Below are positions 20,396 through 31,580 of a DNA stretch of 64,000 bases, piece after piece. Below the pieces are notes generated by a model. The model was given only the letters and a program-made list of their open reading frames with translations, searched no databases and had not been told where the DNA came from. Source of the stretch: Haberlea rhodopensis (lineage: Eukaryota > Streptophyta > Magnoliopsida > Lamiales > Gesneriaceae). The translations under genes and the position numbers were made by a program. The stretch spans positions 43,823 through 107,822 of the forward strand of contig CAJQUN010001093.1 in the NCBI GenBank assembly GCA_907163345.1, given 5' to 3'. Positions within the stretch are counted from its first letter, which is position 1; each line of letters begins with the position of its first letter.

Positions 20396-21443
20396 TGTAG
20401 GTGAAGTTTATACAAGAAAATGTGTGTTCCAACATGTATTGGTATAGGTTCAAGACTTCTATATATGTTGTGCCTTGTGGTTGGATGATGTTTTGTTAAT
20501 GTTAAAGGTTAACTTAAATTAGTGTAATGGGTTAAGGCGGTTATGTGACGATAAATTGAGTATGAACAATTGGGAATTGGATAGCATGAAAATGTTATTA
20601 ATTGTAGGGATTTAATCATAACTCACATTATTGAACGGATAATTGTTGAAAATGAATTGGTGATTAAATGTCGTGATTTAGTGTCATTGTTGTTAAAAGG
20701 TGAAGACTAGATTCATGCTAGTATGTGTTGACATGGAATAGAGTTATGGTGATATTTATGCTCAAGTGGATAGCATGTCATGTATTAATGATTTATGTCA
20801 CTTTATTGAGTTTCAAATCTTATTAGTACTAAATCAAGAATTTTGGAATGCAATGCATCTTTAAATTGTTAAAGTTGAATTTAATCAATACATGACTTTA
20901 TGATGGGATTAAGGGAATTAGATTTAAAAGGGTAGAATCTTATATCTACATGGATCCCTTCTTTCGTGTCTTGGTTTGAATCACCTCGGTGTGGGTTTGA
21001 ATAATTGTGGAACATGTTAATTGTCTTACTTGGATTGTTTTAGTTAGACACTAGTTGGATATTATTATGCATACACCCTTGCATTTCCTTTCCCTCTGTT
21101 GAACTTGTGTCTAGTGAACTGCTATGTGAGTTGGGCGTGATCTTGCACGTATGGGTGTGTGTATCCCGCATCATGTGTGTGATGTAGCGGATGGTGGGAG
21201 ATTATGGGGTTTTGCATTACCAATGTTATATCATGATTAATGTGAGGATGTGTGCATCCAAAGTATTGATTATGATTTGATTCATAATATTGAGTTATTG
21301 ATTTGTGATATGGAAATGAAAGTAAGAACTATTTGATGGATGTTCATTGCTCGGATTATGAGCTAATATTGAATTGATATTCGATATAGACTCTACAGGA
21401 GGCTTCGGACGTTGATGATAGCTTGTTCATGTTGTCTACTATA

Positions 21444-21463
21444 AGGTACGTGGTGACGTACGA
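21444..21463 (+). promoter_or_regulatory. Paired ACGT motif conserved among LTRs
   Basis: AGGTACGTGGTGACGTACGA is the second instance of the motif at 3195-3214. Two ACGT cores about ten bases apart would be about one helical turn apart. Confidence 0.45.
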
Positions 21464-22533
21464 GCAGGTATATCTAGTATCTATACATTCATGTATACAT
21501 GCAATTTTGAATATGATGATTCAGGTAAGTGTTCGACTTTAACAAATGAGTTTCATATACGAGTTATGGGGGACACGTAGTGGTACGTGATCCGATTATA
21601 CTGGTTGAGTATTGATGCCTTAGGCATGAGCATTATGAGAAAGTGTCGAGAATGAGATGGTGAGATAACCAGGGTTACATTGGGATAACCAGGTTCACAT
21701 TGATGTTGAACTATTTATGTTTGAGCAAGTATTGAATTCATAAGTGTTGTTGAGTATTATATATTCAGTGACAATACTAAACTTGACATTATGAAGTGCG
21801 TGAGTTTGAAACAGGAACAGTGTGTGGAAGCCATACAAATTCGAAATTGTACAGGGAGTATACTTTATGGGTTTTGAATAATTTAAATTATTGCATTATG
21901 ATTTTGTATGTTGATTTGTGATCGAATATTGAGCTGAAGTGTGCTCACCCTGTGTGGGGGCTGTTTCTGTTGAAACAGGTACAACATGTACAATGCTGCT
22001 TTGGAGTACTAGGCTTGAACCTTGTTGGATGATGCTTCCAGAAGCATAGTATGAGATTGAGCCGATATACGAAGTTGAGCGGTTGGTATTTATACTAATT
22101 ATGCATCCGGATGTGTATCTGTTATTCGTTGCTCTTCTGTGAGCACTTGTATTTGTATATGGACTGTATAAGGGTGTTGAAACCCACTTTTGTTGTCTTA
22201 TTAGTGTGGTGTCTTCCCTGACTGGGAATTTACTTAGTGTTCTGTATTCTGTTTAGTATTGTGTTGTCCCTGGTCCGGATAGCTCAGTTTGTGGGGAGAC
22301 TCTGCCCAAATTTTTATAAAAACCCACAATGTAAAAGTGGTGTAATGGGGATGGTATTGGGTGAAACCCCCGAGTCTGTTTGTTGGTCGAGATGATCATA
22401 TATTGTTGAACATTGGTTATGTCATGGGAAACATGTAATGATTCTTTTTAAAGAATGAAAAGAAAATGAAAAATTTATACACATACGACGTCATAAATGA
22501 ACAAATGGCGAGTTTAAGTGTTGGGGCCTTACA

Positions 22534-22946
22534 GTTGGGCTTGTCCAACATCTTTATATACTCCTACTGCAATTTCAGCCATCTCGGCTCTAGTCAACGC
22601 TTCTTCATATGATGTAGGGTTATTGGACATTACCCTATCAAATAATTCAGGCCTCAAACCTTTCACAAACTGTCTGATCTTTGCTTTTGTGTTTACAGCG
22701 ATATGTGGCACATACCGGAGCAAAGAAGAATAATGCACAGCATATTCAGATACTGTCATTGGTCCCTGTCTCAAATTTGTAAATTCATCCTCTTTCCTCT
22801 GCCTTGCAGCAACAGAGAAATAATGCTCCAAGAACTTCGTTCTAAACACATCCCAGTTAACTGTCTGTCCTTGAGCCCTCAACTCAAGTACTGTGGATTT
22901 CCACCACATCATAGCTTTCTTAGCTAACTGGAATTCAGCTAAGCTT
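22534..22946 (-). pseudogene. Gypsy gag domain, N-terminal truncated (reverse copy)
   Basis: On the minus strand the gag block from LAEFQLAKKAMMWWKS through YEEALTRAEM matches forward codons at about 14035-14440. The first 90 or so gag codons, the leader and the primer site are missing. The sequence joins LTR DNA at about 22946. Confidence 0.88.
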
Positions 22947-23463
22947 CAAGTGTAAAACCATGAATTTCTTACCAAGATGGTACAATTTCACTTCACACAC
23001 CTTCCTAGCTCAATTTACAAGTGAAGCCCAAGCTCAAACCAACAAGAACTTGAAAGAGATGGAGAGGAGCTTGTGTAGTGTTTTAGTAGGTGTAAAATGA
23101 CAACTATGTGATTCTCCTCCCTAAATCACCTTGATATAAGGTCATTAGTTTCCATAAACCACTTGTTCTCATATCATTTGGAGTTAATGACATGTTATGT
23201 AACATGTACATGAAATGAAATTCAAATTCAAATACAACTCCAATTCACATGAAAGTCACATGCATAATCAAATGCCTCCTAGTTCATGACTTGATATGTT
23301 ATTAAATCATTGTACACCATGTTTCATTCCTTGCCCTTGCCATATATCATTTCATACATGTATTATTTCATTCTTGGTTCCACCCGAACCCCCAATATCA
23401 TACCGCCAATTGATATAATTACACTATAATCATATCACACGTGTATACAACAAATCGAGGCAT
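22947..23463 (-). repeat. Gypsy LTR 5' part (reverse copy)
   Basis: Read on the minus strand it starts TGTAATGCCTCGATT at 23463 and runs about 517 bases before joining gag at CACTTGAA/GCTTAGCTG. It gives the LTR start that the forward 5' LTR lacks. It is followed at 23464 by the target duplicate CGAAC. Confidence 0.82.
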
Positions 23464-24225
23464 TACACGAACCGTGATCAGGTATATGTGCAACTAAATC
23501 CACTTTTTAAATAAATTTATTCACATAGGTCAATATCCCTGGCATCGTTAACTTAATTAGGGTTTCAAACCCATGAAACATCGCATGATCTCACCTCACT
23601 CCCTCTTCCCATCGGCACACCAATTTATTTCCTTCAACAGAACCCTCTATTGATTTTCCAGATCCATGGGCTTGAGAAACCATAGCCCATAACTCAAGCT
23701 TCATCATCTCCTTCCCTGAGCCGGCCGTCGACGGCGACCGACAAAGTTTCGACGGTGCTGCAACAGATAAATGGTGCACGTAACTTCAGGGGACAATTCT
23801 CATACTTAAGTAGAACTGAATTAACAATTAATATCGTGAATTCATATATGTGGGGATGTTCATTGTATACTACGTATTGTTCATTTTTTTTATTTTGTGT
23901 ATATTGCATGGAATTTACTTGATCATAGGTTTAATGAGAAAAGTATTTGGAGTAATGAAAGTTGTCATGTGGTTAACAGGATTTGGATCTGAAGTATTTT
24001 CTGTTTGGTACGAGTTTGATAGGTGACGTGTGTGTTTCCTTGATGCTATGAATTCTTATTATCGTGTGTCAAAAGAAAAGATTTGGAACCAATTTTTGGG
24101 GTGTTGCTGCTTGCTGTGTGCGAGAGTTTATAGAAGAAAAATGAGTGGGATTTTCTTTCTTTAGTACTGAATAATTGAATCTGATATACTTTGGATATTT
24201 TACTTCCTTTGATGAATTTGTTAAG
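23464..24225. other. Unassigned DNA right of the gypsy block
   Basis: The first 30 bases continue the hAT terminal region from 1864. The rest shows only short frames on the minus strand (23591-23909) with no family resemblance. I see no gene. Confidence 0.5.
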
Positions 24226-25075
24226 ATTGCATGTATCACCTTATTAAAATTATGGGCACCATCTTATTAAAATCACCAATTTGTTAAAATTACGTGCACC
24301 ACATTGTTAAAATCACTCATTTGTTAAAATTACGTGCAGCAATTTGCTAAAATCATCAATTTATTAAAATTATGTGCACCACCTGTTAAAATCACCAGTT
24401 TGTAAAAAGTACGTGCACCACCTTGTTAAATCACATGCACCACATTGTTAAAATTACATGAATCACTTTGTCAAAACCAATTTGTGAAAATGACATGCAC
24501 CACCTTGTTAAATCACCACTTTGTTTAAATTACGTGCACCACCTTGTTAAAATCACCAACATGTTAAAATTACGTGCACCACATAGTTAAAATCACAAGT
24601 TTATTAAAATTACGTGCACCACTTTGTTAAAATCATCAGTTTGTTAAAATTATGTGCACCACCTTGTTAAAATCATCAATTTGTAAAAATTATGTGCACT
24701 AGTTAGTTTAAGTTCCGTGCACCGGTTAATTTTATAAGCTCGTGCACCATTAGGTTCGTGCACCAGTTAGTTAAGTTTCGTGTACGAGTTATTTTTAAAG
24801 TTCGTGCACCAATTGCTTATATAAGTTAGTGCACCGGTTAATTTTATAGGCTCGTGCACCATTAGGTTCGTGCACCATTTAGTTAAAATTCGTGCACCAG
24901 TTACTTTTATAAGTTTGTGCATCAATTACTTTTATAAGTTCGTGCATCAGTTACTTTCATAAATTCGTGCACCAGTTAGTTTAAGTTCTGCGTACCAGTT
25001 AATTTTATAAGTTCTTGCACCATTAGGTTAATGAACCGGTTAATTTAAGTTTCGTGCACCAACTTGTTAAAATTA
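24226..25075. repeat. About 40-bp minisatellite with GTGCACCA core
   Basis: Some twenty diverged units follow the scheme GTGCACCACCTTGTTAAAAT then CACCAATTTGTTAAAATTAC. From about 24700 the unit changes to shorter variants (GTGCACCAGTTAGTT, GGTTAATTTTATAAG). GTGCAC is itself palindromic. No coding frame crosses the array. Confidence 0.8.
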
Positions 25076-26144
25076 CGTAATTCACTAGTGCACTTTTACT
25101 CAGCTATGGCTTCTCCGACTTGCTGCTCCAAAAATGAAACTGCAATTTGAAAAAGTGTGTAGCCAAGACCAATGGCGTGAAGAATCGCGAAGACTCAGCA
25201 ACAACAAGGGAAAGCACTGTCGTCGTGTGTACCATCGTCAAATTGTAAAGCACCGTCTCCATCCACCCCCCGAACTCCACATCTCTCTCTAGAATCTCAT
25301 ATTCTCCACAGGCATTCGCAACCCCCGAGAATCCATTCTCTCTGTGGTGGTAAAGTATGGTGGAGAGGTGTAAGGACCCAAATAACTAATCTCGTCATTA
25401 GTGCATTTATCATCTCTATTAGTGCATACTTTCATCACATTAGGGAATTCTCATCACATGCTTCATAACAATAGCATGACGTATATAAAATTTGCGACAT
25501 AAATTCTCTTAATGTCTAGTTCTCATCTCAACTCAACTAACAGAAGTATACACATCTCAATGCACCAATATTATTCTCAATTCATCATGCAATACTCCAT
25601 AATTAATTGCATGCAACCATATATGAAAAGAGAACTCTAATTATACATATCAAAATACTCACAGACGAGTATTGAATAAATGAATGTGTATAAATGTATA
25701 AAGCATACTACTCAATACCAGTCTTGGTACCTCAGCCCTGGGAGCATTTCCAGTCAACAGCTCCAACTCAACTCCAGAGCCATTGCTATACCTGTTCACC
25801 TGTCCCAATAGATACAGCCCCCACACGGGGTGAGCATACCAATCCACCATTTCCATAATCGCAATATCACAATTCATAATTTACAGAGTATAAAATTGTA
25901 AATGTAAAAGATATTCCCTGAATAGTAATGTTATCATATGGGATCCCCTGTGTTGTTCCTGTTCTCACAATAGCCAAACCATCAAATCCCCAAAATAAGT
26001 TAATCACTGCATTGATTAACCAAACTCATCATTGACGTATTAATTTCATAATCAAATGCATTTAAATCATTACGCTAATGATTTACAGAAATCACAAACA
26101 TCTCAATTAATGGTTTCTTAGTCTCATCGCATCCTGTCACATTG

Positions 26145-26225
26145 CTCGCTCAACAGCGACGATATCACAATCCAATGCTCGTTCAACAGCGACAACATTA
26201 CACATTGCTCGCTCAATAGCGGCAT
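26145..26225 (-). repeat. Short CTCGCTCAACAGCGAC repeats in LTR
   Basis: Three units of about 33 bases carry GCTCGYTCAAYAGCG. Similar units occur in the third solo LTR at about 45120-45235 (CGCTCAACAGCGACATCAC), which supports a family link. Confidence 0.65.
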
Positions 26226-26304
26226 TCCATGATCCTCAAACATACTATAATGTTTCCAACATCCATATATTATTCATGCACATGACAATAATATATCTAC
26301 CATG

Positions 26305-26325
26305 CTAGTACGTTATACGTACCTT
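26305..26325 (-). promoter_or_regulatory. Paired ACGT motif conserved among LTRs
   Basis: CTAGTACGTTATACGTACCTT is the inverse form of the motif at 21444-21463. Two ACGT cores are retained. Confidence 0.45.
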
Positions 26326-26706
26326 ATAGCCCAGTAGCAAGAGCTAAACATTGCCTTTGTCCCGAGATCCAGTGAATTATTCGCTATACACAGTTAATAG
26401 CTCAAGCAAACATAAGCACACAACTATATGCACAAGCACGTACCCGACCCCCAATTATATCATCCTATCCCAATGATTAATCACAATTATCGAACCATGC
26501 ATAATACTCAAAATATCCCATTTATGTTCAATGATAATACGTAAGCAATTGAGTAGTTCGTTTAATTAAAGTTCGACCCAAACCATTTCATTTTTAAAGC
26601 GTACTATTCCCATTGGAATGTAGACATCGTCCCGAAAATCTACTAAACAAACTCCAATTTCAAAATCCCAACATTTTCCAAAAGTTTGAAAAAAAACACA
26701 AGTCTT

Positions 26707-26935
26707 CGGGCCGCGATCGAACGTCGTTTCTCGCTATCGATCGCGCAAACCCGCTGCCAAGAAATACATCATCGCGATCGATCGCTGAGTCTCAGCGATT
26801 GATCGCCAGACCCCTCGCGATCGATCGTTGAGACTTCGCGATCGATCGCCAGCACTGTACATCTTCTTCAATTTTCCAGCATAATGCCGCGATCGATCGG
26901 CACCAAGCCGCGATGCCGATCGATCGCGGCCTGCG
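26707..26935. repeat. CGATCGATCG palindrome array in solo LTR
   Basis: Eight more or less perfect copies of GCGATCGATCGC or near variants (ATTGATCG, ATCGAACG) are spaced by about 20 to 30 bases. It parallels the arrays at 2893-3036 and 45832-45950. Confidence 0.85.
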
Positions 26936-28204
26936 ATCTTCCGAAAAATATTTTGCTACCATGGTGTTTTCCTCCCCAAACTCAAAACCAACACTCCAAC
27001 ACCTCCACAACTTCAAATATACCAATAAAACTCAATAAAAACTCCAATAACAAACTTTGGATTTTACCAAAAATCCCCAAAATCTAAACCCATCACAAAA
27101 CTTAACCAAAAACAACAATACCACAATCAAAACGAAGATAAAGCGAGGGGAAGGAAATTACCCGAGTATCTTCGAGAAATCTCGCCTCAAAGTCGAGCTT
27201 CTAGCGATTCTTCTCCATGGAAGAAAAAGGAAAAGTGGAGAAGGTGGGGATAGAGGGGAAAGAGGCGTGGAGAGAGGGAGAGAAGTGAGGTGGGAATTGG
27301 TTGAACACCGAGTCCACTTGGTATATATAGTACCAAGGCTCAAAAATCCCGAGTTCTCCACAAATACATCATGACTCAATAAAAATCATCTGTGTTCAAT
27401 AATTACCTCTCAATCTCAATTTACATTACCACCCCCAACTCAAAGTACCCCAGACTACAGATCCACCAAAAAACCAAATTCCAAGGTTTATCACCACGAT
27501 GATAATACAATCTCAACCTTTGGATCCAACGACCCCAAATACCGGATTTAAAATCCTCGGGAGTCCCAACACCGCAATTAATTCATAATTGCCACAATTA
27601 AAATCCATTAAGGATCAGTACCACACCGGGATTTACATCATTAATTCCCAGGCATCACAAGAGGTCAAGCTGGATAACAATGACAGCTTCTTTCGGTTCG
27701 ATGTCGACATGGAAACGAAGAAATTATTAGGATTCAAGGAATTGAATGGTCTAAAAATCACGTGGAAGGTGGTGTTTGAGGGATCTAGAAGTGTGTTTAC
27801 GATGTCAGCATGGAAAACATAATTTTGTGATGGGCTTCGAAGGGTGGTTTTCCAATGAGGCAACGAGCTTCCGTCAACATGGTGTTGCTCAGCTGCGCCG
27901 CCATCGGGTTGGTGGTGAATTTGAGGATGGGGCTCCGGGAAAAAAACTATGATTGGGCGAAGAAAGAATTGGTGGAGAGGGGAGGAGATGAGTTGCGTCT
28001 GAATCAGCGAAGAAGGCAAATGGGGGAGTGGAGGTTATCTTATTTTGTCCAAAAATGGAACTAAGTTACATATTTTTTTGGTGGACTAGAATGAACAAAC
28101 TTCCACTATAGAGTACTTATATGAATTTTTCCCTTATTACTATGTCATTCAACCCATTTACCTTTTCAGATCTCGGGTCATGCTTAAATTAGAACATTTA
28201 TGTA

Positions 28205-28326
28205 CATTAAATTTTTTTTGATACAATCATATACTATTTATTGGGGGAGGTCTCGAACCCGAGATCTCCCGGCTCGCCGAAATGAAATGTGTCACTTGAA
28301 CTAGGAGCTCTAAGCTATATCCATTC
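28205..28326 (-). mobile_element. tRNA-derived SINE-like fragment
   Basis: On the minus strand TAGCTTAGAGCTCCTAGTTC resembles a pol III A box region. GGGTTCGAGACC (28247-28258) resembles a B box. An A-rich tail follows at the 28210 side. This arrangement is that of a tRNA-related SINE. I could not define target duplications. Confidence 0.55.
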
Positions 28327-28649
28327 AAATTTTAGAGTTGAGGAATGTTGAAGTAGTTTTGGGTTTTGGATATATAAATACTTTATTCTAGGAAGGGAAA
28401 AATTCGGGCCGGTACCAATAGCAAAAAAAAATAATGCTTTCAACTAGGTTCATTTTGTGTTATAATGACCAAATAGCCCTAAATTGTTATCAAAATTAAC
28501 TCCAATGAATCATCGTCAATAACCATATCTTCCTTGCGAACAATCTCCAATACATCATCTTTAACTTCAAGGTGCGTACATCGAATTTGGAAGTGTCATA
28601 ATATGGAAGCTCAAAGCCGTTCTTTTTTTCTTTTTCTTTTTTATTTCGA
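28327..28649. other. Possible Mutator-like terminus
   Basis: GGGAAAAATTCGGGCCGG at about 28396 followed by TGACCAAATAGCCCT at about 28465 has the flavour of plant Mutator-like ends. I found no matching inverse terminus to the right, so this stays tentative. No gene is visible. Confidence 0.3.
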
Positions 28650-29612
28650 AGATTGAAGCAATTTGGATTTACATATAGTGGGATATTAGTCAGAAAAACC
28701 TGAAAGGAGCTGTAAGGGAAATTAATATTTGCGCACAATGGGGCATCTAAGGGAATATTAGCATTCTGTTCACATATATTTGGCTGTAACTTCAAGTTAT
28801 ACACAGTAGTTTTGCCAAACGATTTGGTTGTGAGTTAAAGTTTTGTTTGAATTCAAGAGATCGCCGAACACAGCGGCACACAGATCATTCATAACGCAAT
28901 AATAAAGTGGTTCTTGACGAGAAGGACGTCGGTGAGATTCTGATTCACATTCAGAATAGAAGAGACGGCCGAACTCAGTCTAATTATTTTGATCTAAGAA
29001 AATGACTTTTTTTTACATGCACCGCATGAATAATTTTACATGCACTGCATGATTAGTTTTTAGATGCACCGCATGCGTAATTTTACATGCACTGCATGAC
29101 TCAATTTACATGTACCACATGAATAATTTTTATATGCACTACATGACTCAATTTTACATGCAATGAGTAATTTTACATGCACCGCATGACTCCATTTTAC
29201 ATGCACTGCATGTGTACATTTTTACATGCACCGTATGTGTACATTTTTACATGCATCGCATGAGTAATTTTACATACACCGCATGAGTAATTTTGGCATG
29301 CACCGCATAAGTAAATTTTTACATGCACAGCATGATTAATTTTTATATATATCGCATGAGTCAATTTTACATGCACCGTGTATGAATTTGTTGTTATCTT
29401 GAATTCAAACAAAACTTTAACTCAGAACCAAATCGATTGGCAAAAACTAATGTGTATAAACTTGAGTTACATCCAAATGTATGCAGAATGCTAATATTCC
29501 CTTAGATGCCCCACTGTGCGCAAATATTAATTTCCCTTCAATCCACACTGCATACAGATCCCTTCAAGTTTTGCTGACTAATATCCCATTGTACGTAAAT
29601 CCAAATTTCTTC
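28650..29612. mobile_element. Inverted-repeat element with satellite core
   Basis: Arms of about 205 bases (28650-28856 and 29395-29612) are inverse copies, sharing blocks such as GAATTCAAACAAAACTTTAA and GCTAATATTCCCTTAGATG. The centre is a tandem array (29010-29390). Long arms around tandem repeats resemble foldback or non-autonomous Mutator-like elements. There is no transposase. The outer ends are not exact. Confidence 0.7.
29010..29390. repeat. About 23-bp tandem repeat with ACATGCACCGCATGA core
   Basis: About sixteen diverged units of ATTTTTACATGCACCGCATGAGT lie between the inverted arms. Confidence 0.82.
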
Positions 29613-30424
29613 GACTAGGATCACTACACTGCACAAATTCAGAAAATTTAATGGAAAATCAACAAAATTGAACACCGAACGGCAATTCAACTAAGATCAC
29701 TCCACTGCACAAATTCAGAAAATTTAGTGCAACGATATCGATCGAATTTTTCTTTTTTGTTTTTTTACGAAGACTCAAAAAATGCGGCGATTGAATCCAA
29801 TGAACGATAAAGAACGCAAATGGTGGAAAATGGGCAAATGTTTGGGGATGAAGATGTAGAGCAAGTGTATTTTAGTCATAATTAATGGACTAATTAGTTT
29901 ATGGTTTGATAAAATGGACTTATTTGAAATAAGTTTTCTAAAAGATGTATTTAGTTGAAAGAATATTTTTTTGGGAGATTTAATTGAAAAATATTTTGAA
30001 AAGTGATACCTTCTTATAATTTTCTCTTCTAGAAATATATTTTGTTAATTTTGGCTTTTTATACTCTTTTCAAAGACTCGAGATGTTTATTCGAGGAATC
30101 GTTTAATAATTGGGTTAATTTTATCATTGTTGAATATATGAAGACGAACTCTAGGTTGACGTGTATTAATTGAACTTTCGGGAGAACCCAATGGATCAAT
30201 ATATAAACAACAGCTATTCATAAGATACTATGTTGGGGGTGGTCAAATAGCTACTATTAGCCCAATAACGCGAGGTCCATGCCTGCCTGACCACGTATGA
30301 AAAACTTTGTAGGTCAATCTTGGATATTGATCTATCCCGATGACAATACACTCAGGTCTGTTTGAAATGAATAATAGGATATGAAATTGTGGTAAAAATT
30401 ATATTTATAATGAATAAAATACCA
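29613..30424. other. Intergenic DNA, no gene seen
   Basis: The stretch is AT-rich. A 40-base block with CACTRCACAAATTCAGAAAATTTA is duplicated at 29622-29655 and 29699-29730. No coding signal or terminal repeats were recognised. Confidence 0.5.
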
Positions 30425-30935
30425 TTACTAATAAATATGTATATATATATATAATACTTATATAAAATAAAAAAATATTTATTTATATATATAATAATTT
30501 ATATATATAATATATATATATATTTTATTATGGCATCTATGTATATGTAGTATTATATTACGTTAGTAATAATAAAATAGATATAGAAATTAATTAAATA
30601 TATAATATATATACATATCATATAGATTATTATTATTATATTATATGATTATATAAAATAGAGTATACAAACAGAATATATATAATTATTATATTAATAA
30701 ATAGATTTATTAGTTTATTAATGTATAGTCATTATTTTATTGTTATTATGATTATTATATGTTTATATAGTTATTATTATATATGTATTATTATTATGTG
30801 TATAGATATATGTATTTTTATTATATATATTCTTTATTATTATTAAAATATATATAGTAATATATATGTTTTATTTATATATAACAATAATAATAAAATA
30901 TAATAATATTAATAATAATAAATATAATAATTAAG
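30425..30935. repeat. TA-rich simple sequence
   Basis: Long runs of (TA)n and (ATT)n with very low complexity, such as TATATATATATAATA. No gene is present. Confidence 0.85.
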
Positions 30936-31079
30936 TTGTAATTTTGGGGGAATTTCAAATTTTGAGACAGTGAAAAAAGTTGAGAATTTATATTTATTGT
31001 CATTTGTTGCAAAACACTGATTAAAATCATAAGTCAAATCCAGGGGTGGATTGCACCTCCTTTTATAGGTATTCGCTCT

Positions 31080-31440
31080 ATTTTTGCTACTTTTTAGGAT
31101 CCAATTTGATAAATGTAAATATATTTAAGGTCGGGTTTCAAATTTTCCCACAAGAATGACCCAACCTGATGTATTGAGCCATGATTTTTCACCCATATAG
31201 AGGCAGTTCTAATTGGGTCAACATGTTTGGGTTGGTGGGTTGTTACCAGTTGATCCACCTATCATTCCACCAATTCAAATATTTTTATTAATAATTTTAA
31301 TTCATTAAACCCAATAAATAATTCTTTTTCTTTTTGGGTTGGTTGACCCGTCTAAACCACAATCACTTGGAGACGGTCCAAATGGGCTACCCAATTTGGG
31401 TCACAAGTTGTGCGGGTTAGGACAAGGCGGGTTGGGCTTA
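31080..31440. mobile_element. Possible hAT-like relic with GGGTTGGTTGACCC motifs
   Basis: Repeated GGGTTGG, GACCCAAC and TTGGGTCA words occur on both strands, as in subterminal regions of some non-autonomous hAT elements. Ends and target duplications were not found. Confidence 0.3.
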
Positions 31441-31580
31441 TCCGAGTTGATAGCTCCACATGTAATCTAATTTGGGATGCATTATTTTCCAAACACATAT
31501 TTGTCGAAATTATTATATCAAATGACATGATTTTTTTTATATTTTATGATAATAATTATGCCATTTCTCATGGTAATTTA

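Larger units (their letters stand above)
19593..22533 (+). mobile_element. Solo LTR of a large-LTR gypsy element (2941 bases)
   Basis: It begins TGTGATGTCC and ends GGGGCCTTACA, with GTTGG on both sides (19588-19592 and 22534-22538). The forward gypsy copy keeps the empty site at about 14440-14444. It shows no primer site, polypurine tract or retroelement domain. Long frames such as those at 19792-20415 are not similar to any domain I know. Its ends and internal blocks (CACCCTGTGTGGGGGCTGT near 21947, the paired ACGT motif near 21444) are shared with the LTRs at 25369-27659 and 44371-46619. Solo LTRs arise by recombination between the two LTRs of one element. Confidence 0.85.
1865..23463 (-). 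mobile_element. Composite Tekay-like gypsy block holding two head-to-head copies and two nested insertions
   Basis: The outer termini are TGTGGGGTCC at the left (inverse of the LTR 3' end ACCCCACA) and GGCATTACA at the right (inverse of the LTR 5' end TGTAATGCC). The flanks carry the same five bases, CGAAC. The block thus looks like one minus-strand retrotransposon insertion. Inside, the order is reverse LTR 3' part (1865-2680), forward LTR 3' part (2681-3685 and 13201-13594), a forward internal region (13595-18338), 47 bases of forward 3' LTR, reverse RT-to-gag (18386-22946) and reverse LTR 5' part (22947-23463). Without the nested Sirevirus and solo LTR it is about 9.1 kb. The chromodomain and RT type point to the Tekay/Del chromovirus clade, known to family level only. 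Confidence 0.8.
25369..27659 (-). mobile_element. Solo LTR, minus strand (2291 bases)
   Basis: On the minus strand it begins TGTGATGCCTGGG and ends GGGTCCTTACA. AGAGG flanks it at 25364-25368 and 27660-27664. It has the same end sequences and internal blocks as the LTR at 19593-22533, so it belongs to the same broad family. It carries a CGATCGATCG array at 26707-26935 and CTCGCTCAACAGCGAC-type repeats near 26150-26220. Confidence 0.88.
25290..27821 (+). pseudogene. Small unidentified ORF split by a solo LTR
   Basis: The left part (25293-25363) and right part (27660-27821) share one reading frame if the solo LTR and one AGAGG copy are ignored. The combined frame is about 75 codons with no stop until TAA at 27819. 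The right part has a hydrophilic, protein-like composition (FFRFDVDMETKKLLGFKEL). A coding-like stretch in other frames continues to about 28060. I do not recognise the family. It may be a host gene fragment or one carried by a transposon. Confidence 0.4.

Noticed and set aside
19792..20415. Long minus-strand frame of about 207 codons and overlapping frames
   Set aside because: It lies inside the solo LTR and spans GT/CA microsatellite DNA. The composition is His/Thr-rich from the repeat, and no domain is seen.
28496..28804. 102-codon minus-strand frame as a gene
   Set aside because: It runs into the inverted arm of the foldback element and shows no domain or start context.
24226..29390. Direct repeats that might suggest a CRISPR array
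   Set aside because: Units are diverged, lack unique spacers of constant size, and lie in plant retroelement DNA. They are minisatellites.
30425..30935. Origin or matrix attachment region
   Set aside because: TA-rich DNA alone is not enough evidence; it is recorded as simple sequence.
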